Below the pieces are notes generated by a model. It searched no databases. It was given only the letters and a program-made list of their open reading frames with translations, and was not told the DNA's origin. A stretch of 64,000 nucleotides of DNA from Phytohabitans sp036906915. Its GTDB lineage: Bacteria > Actinomycetota > Actinomycetes > Mycobacteriales > Micromonosporaceae. Position 1 is the first letter of the stretch. Each line of letters starts with the position of its first letter. The position numbers were made by a program, and so were the translations under genes. Below, piece by piece: positions 25,349 through 34,965 of the stretch. The stretch spans positions 124,001-188,000 of the forward strand of contig NZ_JBAKHX010000001.1 in the NCBI RefSeq assembly GCF_036906915.1. The letters are read 5' to 3'.

Positions 25349-26995
25349 ATGGTCTACCAACCGTCCCGGCGCCAGGTTCTCGCCGCCGCCGCGGGCCTCG
25401 TCGCGCTCGGTCTCGCCGGCTGCGGCGGTGACGACTCGAACGAGTCCAGCGACCTCGAGGGCAAGCGGGTCGGCGCGATGGAGAAGTACGGCGTCGGCGA
25501 CCAGTTCAAGGCGACCGAGGCGCTGACTTTCTCCGTGCTGTACAACAACCACCCCAACTATCCACTGAAGACCGACTGGCTGTTCTGGTCCGAGCTCGGC
25601 AAGCGCACCAACATCAAGCTCGACCCGGTCGCCGTGCCGCTGAGCGACTACGAGCAGAAGCGCAGCGTGCTGATCGGTGCCGGCGACGCGCCGCTCATCA
25701 TCCCCAAGACCTACCACCCGGCGGAGAACTCGTACGTCTCCTCGGGCGCCATCCTGCCGGTCAGCGACTACCTCGACCTGATGCCCAACTTCAAGGACAA
25801 GGTCGAGAAATGGAAGCTACAGCCGGAGATCGACACACTCCGGCAGGCGGACGGCAAGTTCTACCTGCTGCCCGGCGTGCACGAGAAGCCGTGGGCGGAC
25901 TACTCGCTGGCCGTGCGCACCGACATCCTCCAGCAGCTCAACCTTCAGATCCCGAAGACCTGGGACGAGGTCTACACGATGCTGAAGGCGATGAAGCAGG
26001 CGCACCCCGCCCTTTACCCGTTCTCCGACCGGTGGAGCAAGCCCACGCCCGGTGGCCCGCTCTTCAGCCAGATCGGCGCGGCCTGGGGCGCGCCCGGCGG
26101 CTGGACCTACCAGCACGCCACCTGGGACGCCGACGCGAAGAAGTACTTCTACACAGGCGCTAGCGACAAGTACAAGGGCTGGGTCGAGTACCTCGCCAAG
26201 CTGGTCGCCGAGAAGCTGATGGACCCGGAGAGCTTCACCCAGGACGACGACATCGCGCGCCAGAAGCTGGCCAACGGCAAGTCGTTCGTCATCAGCACCA
26301 ACGCGCAGACCCTCGTCAACGACTACCGCAAGGACCTCGCGGCGACCCTCCCGAGCGCGAAGCTCGTCAAGATTCCGGTCCCGACCGGCCCGCTGGGTGA
26401 GATCAACCCGGCCAGCCGCCTGGAGAACGGCATCATGATCTCCACAAAGGCCAAGGACAGCAAGAACTTCGTCGCCATGATGCAGTTCATCGACTGGCTC
26501 TGGTACTCCGACGAGGGCCAGGAGTTCGCCAGGTTGGGTGTCGAAGGCACCACGATGGTCAAGGGCTCCTCCGGGCAGGCGGAGCTATCGCCCAATGTGG
26601 ACATGGTCGGCCTGCACCCCCAGGCACCCAAGCACCTTCAGAAGGACTTCGGCTTCGGCAACGGCGTGTTCGCCTACGGTGGCAAGCCGGAGCTGGTCCA
26701 GGCGTTCTTCTCCGACGAGGAGAAGGAGTTCCAGGCGGTGATGAACGCCCGCAAGCAGGCCGCGTTCGTCACCCCGCCGCCGGCGCCGTTCACCGACGAG
26801 GAGCGCGAGCAGGCCACCCTCTGGGAGACCGGCCTCAAGGACTACGTCTTCCAGCAGACCCTGAAGTTCATCCTCGGCCAGCGTCCACTGTCCGAATGGG
26901 ACGCCTACGTGAACGAGCTCAAGAGCAAGAACATGGACGCCTACATGGAGCTGGTCCAGAAGGCGTACGACCGCTACCAGAAGGAACACGGCTGA
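25349..26995 (+). CDS. Oligosaccharide-binding lipoprotein (LplA/LipO family)
   Basis: Solute-binding component of the importer, 548 residues. The signal peptide holds a twin-arginine-like start (SRRQVLAAAAG) and the lipobox LAGC with acylated cysteine at about 25, so it is a Tat- or Sec-exported lipoprotein on the outer face of the membrane. The mature part is a family-1-like binding fold of the large LplA group (LNLQIPKTWDEVYTMLKAMK, GDAPLIIPKTY, NGIMISTKAK). The ATG follows a GGAAAGGAA ribosome site. Its size (over 500 residues) is normal for LplA proteins, which bind oligomers rather than monosaccharides. Confidence 0.94.
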   Translation: MVYQPSRRQVLAAAAGLVALGLAGCGGDDSNESSDLEGKRVGAMEKYGVGDQFKATEALTFSVLYNNHPNYPLKTDWLFWSELGKRTNIKLDPVAVPLSDYEQKRSVLIGAGDAPLIIPKTYHPAENSYVSSGAILPVSDYLDLMPNFKDKVEKWKLQPEIDTLRQADGKFYLLPGVHEKPWADYSLAVRTDILQQLNLQIPKTWDEVYTMLKAMKQAHPALYPFSDRWSKPTPGGPLFSQIGAAWGAPGGWTYQHATWDADAKKYFYTGASDKYKGWVEYLAKLVAEKLMDPESFTQDDDIARQKLANGKSFVISTNAQTLVNDYRKDLAATLPSAKLVKIPVPTGPLGEINPASRLENGIMISTKAKDSKNFVAMMQFIDWLWYSDEGQEFARLGVEGTTMVKGSSGQAELSPNVDMVGLHPQAPKHLQKDFGFGNGVFAYGGKPELVQAFFSDEEKEFQAVMNARKQAAFVTPPPAPFTDEEREQATLWETGLKDYVFQQTLKFILGQRPLSEWDAYVNELKSKNMDAYMELVQKAYDRYQKEHG

Positions 26996-26997
26996 CC

Positions 26998-28491
26998 GTG
27001 CGCGTCATCGTTCCGGAACACTCGTCCGGCCGGTTGCCCGGCGCCTGGCGCGCCTGCGTCGGCACCGGCCGGTTCGAGCTCGCGCTACGCAAGGACTACC
27101 AGGACTCCCTGGCGCTGATCCAGCACGAGATCGGGTTCCGGCACATCCGGGGCCACGGCCTGCTCAGCGACGGCGTCGGCGTCCACCGACCGTACGAGTA
27201 CGACGGTGCCCGCCACGTGCGGCACGCTTTCACGTACGTCGACCAGGTCGTCGACGCGTACCTGGACCTCGGCATCGCGCCGTTCCTGGAACTGGGCTTC
27301 ATGCCCGAAGACCTCGCCTCCGGCGACCAGACGGTCTTCTGGTGGCGGGGCAACGTCACCCCGCCCCGGTCGTGGACCGAGTGGGCCGCGCTGGTGCGGG
27401 CGACGGTGGCGCACCTGGTCGACCGTTACGGTTTGGACCAGGTGCGCCAGTGGCCAATCGAGGTGTGGAACGAGCCGAACCTCAAGGATTTCTGGCAGGG
27501 CGCCGACCAGGACGCCTACCACCGCCTGTACGAGGTGACCGCCCACACCGTCAAGGAGGTCGACGCCTCCCTTCAGGTTGGAGGGCCGGCCATCTCCCCC
27601 GGCGCCGACGAGTGGATGGATCGCTTCGTCGAGTTCGTCACCGCCCGCTCGGTGCCCGTCGACTTCGTCAGCCGGCACGCGTACACGTCCGGCCCAGCAC
27701 AGCACGTGCCGTTCGGCACCTACCAGACCCTCGCGCCCGCCACCCAACTGCTCGCTCAGTTCGCCCGCCCGCGCGAGCAGCTGCGCGGCACGCCACTGGC
27801 CGACCTGCCGGTGCACATCACCGAGTTCAACTCCTCCTACCGGCCCGACAACCCGGTGCACGACACGGCTTTCCACGCCGCCTACCTGGCGCCCGTCGTG
27901 GCGGCCGGCGGCGACCTGGTGGACTCCTTCTCGTACTGGACGTTCAGCGACATGTTCGAAGAGGTGGGCGTCCCCACCGCGCCGTTCCACGGCGGGTTCG
28001 GGCTGCTTACCCACCGCCAGATCAAGAAGCCGACCTTCCACCTGTACGCCTTCATGGCCCGCATGGGCGACCAGGTCCTCGCGCGCGGCGACGACCACCT
28101 CGTCACCCGCGACGCCGCCGGGCGCGTCACCGTCCTCGCGTGGGCGCCCGTTCGCGAGGACGGACACACCCTCCGGCTATCCCTGCCGCTGCCCGGCGCG
28201 GTCTCCGCGTTCGTCCTGCGCTCCTCGGTCAGCGAGGAGGCCGGCAACCCGTGGCGGGCCTGGTGCGAAATGGGCCAGCCCCGCTCGCCGCGCGAGCGCG
28301 AGCTCGACGCGCTGCGCGCGGCCGCTGAGCCGGCGGTCAGCCATCGCGCCCTGCCGGTCGCGGGCGGGCGCGCCGACCTCGACCTCGCCCTCGACCGGCA
28401 CGAGGTCACTCTGGTAGAGATCACCCCGGTAGTCACCGACGAAACACCGCCGTGGTGGGACCTGTCGCGCCTGCACCAGGAGCATTCATGA
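26998..28491 (+). CDS. GH39 beta-xylosidase
   Basis: A 497-residue glycosidase that cleaves xylose from xylo-oligosaccharides. The acid/base is Glu159 in IEVWNEPNLKDFW and the nucleophile Glu276 in VHITEFNSSY, at the positions expected for GH39. The barrel is followed by a C-terminal beta-sandwich (about 375-490). No signal peptide is present, so it is cytoplasmic. The GTG at 26998 lies 2 bases after the SBP stop with an AAGGAA about 11 bases upstream. Its stop overlaps the DUF624 start by 4 bases. Together with GH67 and the acetyl esterase it is the clearest pointer to xylan as the substrate. Confidence 0.95.
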   Translation: MRVIVPEHSSGRLPGAWRACVGTGRFELALRKDYQDSLALIQHEIGFRHIRGHGLLSDGVGVHRPYEYDGARHVRHAFTYVDQVVDAYLDLGIAPFLELGFMPEDLASGDQTVFWWRGNVTPPRSWTEWAALVRATVAHLVDRYGLDQVRQWPIEVWNEPNLKDFWQGADQDAYHRLYEVTAHTVKEVDASLQVGGPAISPGADEWMDRFVEFVTARSVPVDFVSRHAYTSGPAQHVPFGTYQTLAPATQLLAQFARPREQLRGTPLADLPVHITEFNSSYRPDNPVHDTAFHAAYLAPVVAAGGDLVDSFSYWTFSDMFEEVGVPTAPFHGGFGLLTHRQIKKPTFHLYAFMARMGDQVLARGDDHLVTRDAAGRVTVLAWAPVREDGHTLRLSLPLPGAVSAFVLRSSVSEEAGNPWRAWCEMGQPRSPRERELDALRAAAEPAVSHRALPVAGGRADLDLALDRHEVTLVEITPVVTDETPPWWDLSRLHQEHS

Positions 28492-29174
28492 GCACCGTCG
28501 CCGCGCGCCGCTACTTCGGTGAGGGGCCACTGTCCCGGATCGCCGCCTTCGTGTACACCGTGCTGGTGGTCGAGGTGATGCTGGTGGCCGCCACGCTGCC
28601 CGGCCTGGTGCCGCTGCTGCTGCTCGACCGCCACCCGTCGAACGTGCCCCTCGCCGCGCTCTGCGCCCTGCCGCTGGCGCCCGCCGTCTCCGCCGCCGTC
28701 TACGCGATCCATCACCGCAGCGGCGACCTGACCGACCTGCACCCGGGGGCGCGGTTCTGGCGCGGGTACCGGCTCAACCTGGTCGCGGTGTTGCGGATCT
28801 GGGTGCCGTGGCTGGCCTGGGTGGCGATCGTCGGCGTCAACCTCGCCTACTTCGGCGCGGCCGGCGTGCCCGGCTGGTGGGCGGTGCTGCTGGTCGTCAT
28901 CGCGGTCGCGGCGACGCTCTGGCTCGCCAACGCGCTCGTCATCGCCTCCCTGTTCAGCTTCCGCACCAAGGACGTCGCTCGCCTCGCCGCCTACTTCCTC
29001 GCCCGCACGCCCGGCGTCGCACTCGCCAACGCCTGCCTACTGTTGGTGGCGGCCGGCGTCATCGTCCTCGCGTCCGAGGCGGTGCTCGCACTGCTCGGCG
29101 CGGTGTTCGTGATGGCGTTGGTGCGCAACAGCCGGAAGATGATCACGCAGGTCCAGGAGGAGTTCGCCGCATGA
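28488..29174 (+). CDS. DUF624 membrane protein of the sugar operon
   Basis: A 228-residue protein with about five to six hydrophobic helices. It opens with GEGPLSRIAAFVYTVLVVEVM, the typical start of DUF624 (YesL-like) proteins, which often sit in LplABC/glycosidase operons and have no proven role. It overlaps both neighbours by 4 bases (ATGA), so it is made with GH39 and GH42. A role as an accessory to the importer is suggested only by this recurrent gene order. Confidence 0.87.
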   Translation: MSTVAARRYFGEGPLSRIAAFVYTVLVVEVMLVAATLPGLVPLLLLDRHPSNVPLAALCALPLAPAVSAAVYAIHHRSGDLTDLHPGARFWRGYRLNLVAVLRIWVPWLAWVAIVGVNLAYFGAAGVPGWWAVLLVVIAVAATLWLANALVIASLFSFRTKDVARLAAYFLARTPGVALANACLLLVAAGVIVLASEAVLALLGAVFVMALVRNSRKMITQVQEEFAA

Positions 29175-31186
29175 GCCTGCCGGTCACGCCCAAAGTGCCC
29201 TTCGGCGGGGACTACAACCCGGAGCAGTGGCCCGAGGAGGTGTGGACGGACGACTACCGGCTCTTCGACACCGCCCGCATCGACACCGTCACCCTCGGCG
29301 TCTTCGACTGGGCGCTCACTCAGCCCGCCGAAGACGTGTACGACTTCGGGACGCTGGACCGCGTCGTCGAGCGCGCCGCCGCCGAAGGCAGGCAGGTCTG
29401 CCTGGCCACCGGCACCGGCGCCCACCCGGCGTGGCTCGCGCGGGCGCACCCGGAAATCACCCGCATCGACTTCGAGGGCCGCAAGCACCGCTTCGGCGGA
29501 CGCCACAACTCCTGCCCCAGCTCGCCGGTCTTCCGCCGGCTCTCCACCGAGATGGCCCGCCGCCGAGCCGCTCGGTACGCCGGTAACCCGGCCGTCGTCG
29601 CCTGGCACGTCGGCAACGAATACAGCGGCGCCTGCTACTGCGACCTGTGCGCGGCCGGCTTCCGTGACTGGCTGCGCAAGAGGTACGAGAGCCTGGACGG
29701 GCTCAACGCCGCCTGGTACACCAGGTTCTGGTCGCACACGTTCTACGACTGGGACGAGATCGAGCCGCCCTCGGCGCTGACCGAACATTGGCGCGGGCCC
29801 GACCACACCGCCTTCCAGGGCATCACCCTCGACTACATGCGCTTCATGTCCGACGCCATGCTCAACAACTACCTGGACGAAAAGAACGCCATCCGCGAGT
29901 CCAGTGTGGACCTCCCCGTCACCACCAACTTCATGGGCATGTTCCGCGGGCTCGACTACCACCGCTGGGCGCCGCACCTCGACTTCGCCTCCTGGGACAA
30001 CTACCCACCCGACGACACCTCACAGGCGCGCATGGCGTTCACCCACGACCTGATGCGCGGCTTGAAGGACGGCCAGCCGTTCTGGCTCATGGAGCAGACG
30101 CCCAGCTTCACCGCCTGCCGCGACGTCAACCCCCTCAAGCGCCCCGGCACGATGCGGCTGTGGAGCTGGCAGGCGGTGGCCCACGGCGCCGACGCGGTCC
30201 TGTTCTTCCAGATGCGCGCCTCCCGCGGCGCCAGCGAGAAGTACCACGGCGCCGTCATCGGCCACAGCGGGCGCGACGACACCCGCGTCTTCCGTGAGGT
30301 GGCCGAGCTCGGCGCCGAACTCGACACGCTCGGCGGCGCGGTCCTTGGCGCCCGCACGCCGGCAAGGGTCGCGATCCTCTTCGACTGGGACAGCTGGTGG
30401 GCGCTGGAGATCTCCGACGGCCCGTCCCGCCTCGTGAAGTACCAGTCCGTCGTGCTGGCGTACCACCAGGCGCTGTGGGAAGCCGGCGTCGACGTCGACG
30501 CGGTGCCGGTCACCGCCGACCTGTCCCGGTACGACGTGGTGGTCGCGCCGGCGCTGCACATGCTCAAGGGCGACATCGCACAGCGACTCGAAGAGGTGGC
30601 CGCGCGGGGCGGATCCGTCGTGACGACGTTCCTGTCTGGGCGCGTCGACGAGCACGACAACGCCTTCCTCATGGACGTGCCCGGCCCGCTCGGCGCCCTG
30701 ATGGGCGTACGCGTCGACGAGTGGGACGCACGCGGCCCTGAGGTCGTCAACCCCGTGCGCCTCGGCGACCTGGTGGTCGAGGCGCGGCTGCTGTTCGAAC
30801 TCGTGATCCCGCAGGGCGCCGAGGTGGTCGGCGAGTACCAGGCCGACTTCTACGCCGGCACGCCCGCCGTCACCCGCAACGCGTACGGCACCGGCGAAGG
30901 CTGGTACGTCGCCGCCGGCCTCGACCAGGCGGGCGTCTCCTGGGTGATGCGCCAGGTGCTCGACCGGCACGGCCTGTCGGGCCCGTACCCGGACGTGCCC
31001 GACCTGGAGACCGCCGTGCGGGTCACGCCCGACGGGACGCGGCTGCTGTTTCTGCTCAACCACAACGCCGCACCGGTCGAGGTGCCCGCCCGGGTGGGCG
31101 GCGTCGACCTGCTGACCGGCACCCGCGTCGAGGTCGGCCAGCTCCTGACCCTGGACGCCCGAGGCGTCATGATCCTCCGCCAGTAA
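29171..31186 (+). CDS. GH42 beta-galactosidase
   Basis: A 671-residue enzyme. The GH42 barrel shows FGGDYNPEQWPEEVW (residues 11-25), the acid/base Glu150 in WHVGNEYSG, and the nucleophile Glu308 in FWLMEQTPS. A zinc-site cluster follows the acid/base (CYCDLC). The trimerisation domain (about 390-600) and a small C-terminal beta domain complete the usual length. It lacks a signal peptide. GH42 enzymes release galactose, or alpha-L-arabinose in some members, so here it probably trims side chains of hemicellulose oligomers. It is the last gene of the GH3 operon and is followed by 170 bases with no supported gene. Confidence 0.95.
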   Translation: MSLPVTPKVPFGGDYNPEQWPEEVWTDDYRLFDTARIDTVTLGVFDWALTQPAEDVYDFGTLDRVVERAAAEGRQVCLATGTGAHPAWLARAHPEITRIDFEGRKHRFGGRHNSCPSSPVFRRLSTEMARRRAARYAGNPAVVAWHVGNEYSGACYCDLCAAGFRDWLRKRYESLDGLNAAWYTRFWSHTFYDWDEIEPPSALTEHWRGPDHTAFQGITLDYMRFMSDAMLNNYLDEKNAIRESSVDLPVTTNFMGMFRGLDYHRWAPHLDFASWDNYPPDDTSQARMAFTHDLMRGLKDGQPFWLMEQTPSFTACRDVNPLKRPGTMRLWSWQAVAHGADAVLFFQMRASRGASEKYHGAVIGHSGRDDTRVFREVAELGAELDTLGGAVLGARTPARVAILFDWDSWWALEISDGPSRLVKYQSVVLAYHQALWEAGVDVDAVPVTADLSRYDVVVAPALHMLKGDIAQRLEEVAARGGSVVTTFLSGRVDEHDNAFLMDVPGPLGALMGVRVDEWDARGPEVVNPVRLGDLVVEARLLFELVIPQGAEVVGEYQADFYAGTPAVTRNAYGTGEGWYVAAGLDQAGVSWVMRQVLDRHGLSGPYPDVPDLETAVRVTPDGTRLLFLLNHNAAPVEVPARVGGVDLLTGTRVEVGQLLTLDARGVMILRQ

Positions 31187-31356
31187 CGAGCGGTCGGGGC
31201 GGACGACGATGGTGCTGACGGTCCGGTGGTTCACGCTGACCGACCTGCGGCCGCACGCGGGCCAGTCAGGGTCAGATCCACCGCCACGCAGGCGTCGGCG
31301 CGAGGGAAAGTAGGTTGCATCGAAGATCTGGGGGCGCGACGCTTCCCGGTGTGCAG

Positions 31357-32295
31357 ATGCATGCCAACCAACTGACCGTATCGCCGGAGACGGTGCGCGG
31401 ATTGGTCGATGACCAGTTCCCCCAGTGGCGGGGCATGGCCGTGAGAAGCGTCGCTTCGCAGGGGACTGTCAACGCCATCTTCCGCGTTGGCGACCATCTT
31501 GCGGCTCGGTTTCCCCTACAGCCGGGCGACGTCGAGGCGACGCGGCGTTGGCTGCAAGCCGAAGCGGAAGCGACCGGCGAGCTGGTGGGGCGTACGCGGT
31601 TCCCCACACCCGAGCCGGTCGCACTCGGTAACCCCGGGCCGGGCTACCCGCTGCCATGGTCCGTGCAGACGTGGATACCCGGCGTCGTTGCCAGCGACGA
31701 TGACCCAGGTGAATCGACCGCGTTCGCGCACGACCTCGCTGAGTTCATCGACGACGTACGCGCCATCGACACCCGTGGTCGGACCTTCGACGGCAGCGGC
31801 CGAGGAGGCAACCTGCAAGCGCACGACGGATGGATGGAGACCTGCTTTCGGCACAGCGAGCAGCTCCTAGACGTTGCGCGGCTTCGCCGAATCTGGGCAG
31901 CCATGCGGAATCTGCCGCGCGGCGAGACCAAGGACGTGATGAACCACGGTGACCTGATTCCGGACAACGTGCTGGTGAGCGGCGGACGTCTAGCCGGGGT
32001 TCTGGACGTCGGCGGCCTCGGACCAGCCGATCCGGCTTTGGACCTCGTGGGCGCCTGGCATCTGCTTGGGGCTGGACCTCGACGGACGCTCCGTGAGGAC
32101 CTCGGGTGCGACGACCTCGAATGGCAGCGCGGCAAGGCGTGGGCCTTTGTGCAGGCGATGGGGCTCGTCTGGTACTACCGCGAAAGTAACCCAGCGATGA
32201 GTCGGACCGGCCGACGCACGCTGGAACGTATCGTCACTGACGCCTGGCGAGTGCCGCCACGAGGATCTTCCCGATCCGTCGCGGATCCAGGCTGA
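31357..32295 (+). CDS. Aminoglycoside phosphotransferase (APH)-family kinase
   Basis: A 312-residue protein-kinase-like phosphotransferase. The catalytic loop is HGDLIPDNVLV (residues 197-207) and the metal motif LDVGGLGPADPALDLV (Asp217). The N-lobe reads QGTVNAIFRVGDHLAARFPL. Relatives phosphorylate aminoglycosides, macrolides or cell metabolites; resistance cannot be claimed from sequence. The ATG at 31357 is supported by the start of homology, but the ribosome site is weak and a GTG at 31351 is possible. Third-position GC looks lower than in the flanking glycosidase genes, and it interrupts the hemicellulose island together with the next gene. Confidence 0.88.
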   Translation: MHANQLTVSPETVRGLVDDQFPQWRGMAVRSVASQGTVNAIFRVGDHLAARFPLQPGDVEATRRWLQAEAEATGELVGRTRFPTPEPVALGNPGPGYPLPWSVQTWIPGVVASDDDPGESTAFAHDLAEFIDDVRAIDTRGRTFDGSGRGGNLQAHDGWMETCFRHSEQLLDVARLRRIWAAMRNLPRGETKDVMNHGDLIPDNVLVSGGRLAGVLDVGGLGPADPALDLVGAWHLLGAGPRRTLREDLGCDDLEWQRGKAWAFVQAMGLVWYYRESNPAMSRTGRRTLERIVTDAWRVPPRGSSRSVADPG

Positions 32296-32392
32296 CGTCG
32301 GATCTGGCGTGTCACGCGCCGCGAGGGTGTTCGCTGAGTCGAAGGTCGTTGCGAGCGCTTCTTGGCATCGGCCCAACGGGCGCGCTGTCTGG

Positions 32393-32920
32393 TCAGCGGT
32401 GACTGACCACAATGACCTCCTCGCCCTCGCCATACGGTGGCTCAAAGCTGTCCAGGTAGCGAGCCAGTAGCCCATCGGTAATCGGGAACGCGGCATTGGC
32501 GTCGAACCGCTCAGCTCGCCCATGCAGACGTGCCCGCAGCAGTGCCGGGTCGACCTGAAGGTAGATCAGACGCCAGCCCCCGCCGGCCTGCTCGATCAGG
32601 TGTTTGTACTCCTGCCGCCGTGAGCGTTGCCAGAAGCTAGAGTCGACGACGACGTTGCGGCCCTCCGCAAGCAGTGAGAGCAGCCGCTCTCGCACGGCCT
32701 CTCTCGCCACCTCGGTATGCTGCTCGTACTCGCCGGGCCGGTAGTCGATGCCGTAGCGGCCGAAGCGGTGCCAGATCTCCTCATCGATGGACAGGCGTAC
32801 ATAGCCCTTGGTTTCGAGGTCCTTGGCGTACGTGGTCTTGCCCGAGCCCGCTATCCCGCACATGAGGACTACCTCAGACCGCCCAGGGCGCAGACCGTCG
32901 TTCATTCCCATGATCGCCAT
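32393..32920 (-). CDS. P-loop kinase (AAA_33 / zeta-toxin-like fold)
   Basis: A 175-residue small-molecule or nucleotide kinase-like protein. Walker A GIAGSGKTTYA is at about 22-32, a lid with arginines follows (QRSRRQEYKHL), and the sequence LIYLQVDPALLRARLHGRAE is typical of AAA_33/zeta-like kinases. Three possible starts occur in-frame (32920, 32911 and 32905), none with a strong ribosome site. No antitoxin-like partner lies beside it, so a toxin-antitoxin role is not supported. It faces the APH-like gene tail to tail, and both may have arrived together. Confidence 0.8.
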   Translation of the reverse strand: MAIMGMNDGLRPGRSEVVLMCGIAGSGKTTYAKDLETKGYVRLSIDEEIWHRFGRYGIDYRPGEYEQHTEVAREAVRERLLSLLAEGRNVVVDSSFWQRSRRQEYKHLIEQAGGGWRLIYLQVDPALLRARLHGRAERFDANAAFPITDGLLARYLDSFEPPYGEGEEVIVVSHR

Positions 32921-33021
32921 GGTGCACGGACCGCGAAGGTGTTGTCATCCGCTATTTGACCGTGCGGCTGCCAAGTTGGCCCTTGGGACGGCATCCCCGC
33001 GTCGGGCGGCTGACGAGCCGG

Positions 33022-34965
33022 TCAGTAGATGCGGCGATTCTTGGCGTCGGGGACGCCGGACTTGCGGAAGAAGTACGTGTTGATCTGGTCGCGCCACTCC
33101 TCGGCCGATCGCACCTGCTCGTCCAGGCGTTCCCGTACCCGCGCGTCCACACCGGGGTCGACGAGGTGACCGACCACGCTCCACGAGTCACGAATCCGCG
33201 CCGCTTCGTCGGCTCCGTCGAAGTGGGTGTCGTAGATGTGCTGGATGACGGTCGAGCCGCTGCGCAGTACGTGCCCGTACGGGACGTGGTGGAAGAAGAG
33301 CAGCAGCTCGTCGGGGCACTGGTCGAGCGACTCGTAGACGTCCGCCCACGGCTGCGGGTACTGGCCGGTGAAGCCGGTGCCGGTGGCGCGGGTGCGGTCG
33401 ACGCCGACCCCGTCGCGGTCTGCGAAGTGGTAGGTGCCCCAGGACGTGTACTCGTATCCGTCGACGTCGGGACCGTAGTGGTGGCCCGGCCGCACCATGA
33501 AACCCACGCCGAGCGGTGCGGTGTACTTCTCGTAGGTGTGCCATGAATCGTCCATCATGGCGCGCAGTGTCTGCCGCAGTTGCGGTGGGGCGGCCGGGAA
33601 CGTGAGGCCGATCCACTCGTCGAGGATCGCCAGCGGGTCGGCGTCGGGTGCCCAGGCAAGGCGTCCGAAGGCGTAGAGGTTGGCCTGGGCGAGCGGGTGG
33701 CCGGTCCAGAACGGATCGTCGCCCACGTTGGAGACGGCCACGAGGCCGCCGCTCTCGGCGATCGCGGCTACGGCCGGGCCGTCGTCCGCGTGGAGACGGA
33801 ACCGCAGCATCTCACTCCACATCGGAGCGAGATAGCAGACATGCCGCTGCTGGCCGGTGTACTCCTGGGTGGCCTGCAACTCCACCGCGAGGCGGGTGCC
33901 GGGCATGGCCGCGATGACGGGCGAGACGGGCTCGCGGGTCTGGAAGTCGATCGGACCGTGCTTGACCTGAAGGATGGCGTTGTCGTGGAACTGGCCGTCG
34001 AGCGGCGCGAAGTGGTCGTACGCGGCGCGGGCCCGGTCGGTGGAGCGGTCACGCCAGTCCTGGCGGTGGTTGTAGACGAAAGCCCGCCAGTGCACCACTC
34101 CCCCGTGCGGCGCGAGCGCGTCGGCGAGCATGTTGGCGCCGTCGGCGTGACTGCGGCCGTACGCGAACGGGCCGGGCTGCCCCTCGGAGTCGGCCTTGAC
34201 GACGTATCCGCCGAAGTCGGGGATCGTCTCGTACACCCGGCTGGTGGTCGCGGCCCACCACTCGCGCACGGACGGGTCGAGCGGGTCGGCGGTGGCCAGA
34301 CCGCCGAGCATGATGGGCGAGGCGAAGTTGACGGACAGGTGCACGCGGATGCCGTACGGGCGCAGCTCGGCGGCGATCGCTGCGACCTCGCCGAGGCGGT
34401 CGGTGAGCAGGTGTGCCTCGGTAGCGTGCACGTTGACGTTGTTGACGGCTACGGCGTTGATGCCGCAGGAGGCCAACAGGCGCGCGTAGTCGCGTACCCG
34501 GCGAAGGTCGGCGCGGAGAGCGCCGCGCTCCCAGAAGAGCGACCCACCCGCGTAGCCGCGCTCGACCTGGCCCATCACCGGGTTTACGTGGACATTGTCC
34601 CAGTGTTCGACCATGCGCCGCCGCAGCGCGGGCCGGTGCTCCTCGACCGGCCGGTCGGCGTTGAAGGCCGCCTCGCCGAGCCGGACCACGTGGAAGAAGC
34701 CATAGAGCAGGCCGGCGGGCGCGTCGGCGACGACCGTCGTGACGCCGTCGCTGCGCGCGAGCGCGAACCCTTCGTCGCCGAGTGAGCCCGGTGTGGCCGC
34801 GATCGACAGCGCCAGGTCTGGCGACGACGAGGACGGCGATCCCGCCGACGCCACCTCGGCCCGGATCGTGTCGACGAGCTCGCCGTCGCCGTGCACCGCC
34901 ACGCGCCGCGAACCGACCGCCCGGAAAGCCTCCGCCGGCAACCAGGCCGGATGAATCCCCGTCAC
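33022..34965 (-). CDS. GH67 alpha-glucuronidase
   Basis: A 647-residue enzyme that removes 4-O-methyl-glucuronic acid from the end of xylo-oligosaccharides. The family signatures are GGYVVKADSEGQPGP and QVKHGPIDFQTREPV. Putative acid Glu261 and bases Asp340 and Glu368 have the spacing seen in characterised GH67 enzymes (last two 28 residues apart). There is no signal peptide, so it works on imported aldouronic acids. Its start overlaps the amidohydrolase stop by 4 bases. It strongly indicates glucuronoxylan as the target of the island, although its operon runs opposite to the importer. Confidence 0.96.
   Translation of the reverse strand: MTGIHPAWLPAEAFRAVGSRRVAVHGDGELVDTIRAEVASAGSPSSSSPDLALSIAATPGSLGDEGFALARSDGVTTVVADAPAGLLYGFFHVVRLGEAAFNADRPVEEHRPALRRRMVEHWDNVHVNPVMGQVERGYAGGSLFWERGALRADLRRVRDYARLLASCGINAVAVNNVNVHATEAHLLTDRLGEVAAIAAELRPYGIRVHLSVNFASPIMLGGLATADPLDPSVREWWAATTSRVYETIPDFGGYVVKADSEGQPGPFAYGRSHADGANMLADALAPHGGVVHWRAFVYNHRQDWRDRSTDRARAAYDHFAPLDGQFHDNAILQVKHGPIDFQTREPVSPVIAAMPGTRLAVELQATQEYTGQQRHVCYLAPMWSEMLRFRLHADDGPAVAAIAESGGLVAVSNVGDDPFWTGHPLAQANLYAFGRLAWAPDADPLAILDEWIGLTFPAAPPQLRQTLRAMMDDSWHTYEKYTAPLGVGFMVRPGHHYGPDVDGYEYTSWGTYHFADRDGVGVDRTRATGTGFTGQYPQPWADVYESLDQCPDELLLFFHHVPYGHVLRSGSTVIQHIYDTHFDGADEAARIRDSWSVVGHLVDPGVDARVRERLDEQVRSAEEWRDQINTYFFRKSGVPDAKNRRIY

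Noticed and set aside
31208..31312. Short open frame between GH42 and the APH-like gene
   Set aside because: About 34 codons, no ribosome site, no recognisable motif and Arg/Pro-rich end; treated as non-coding.
32393..32920. Zeta-toxin-like kinase as part of a toxin-antitoxin pair
   Set aside because: No epsilon-like or other antitoxin gene lies next to it, and the fold is shared by many metabolic kinases.
33580..34785. Long + strand frame opposite GH67
   Set aside because: GH67 signatures are complete on the minus strand; the antisense frame is a shadow.
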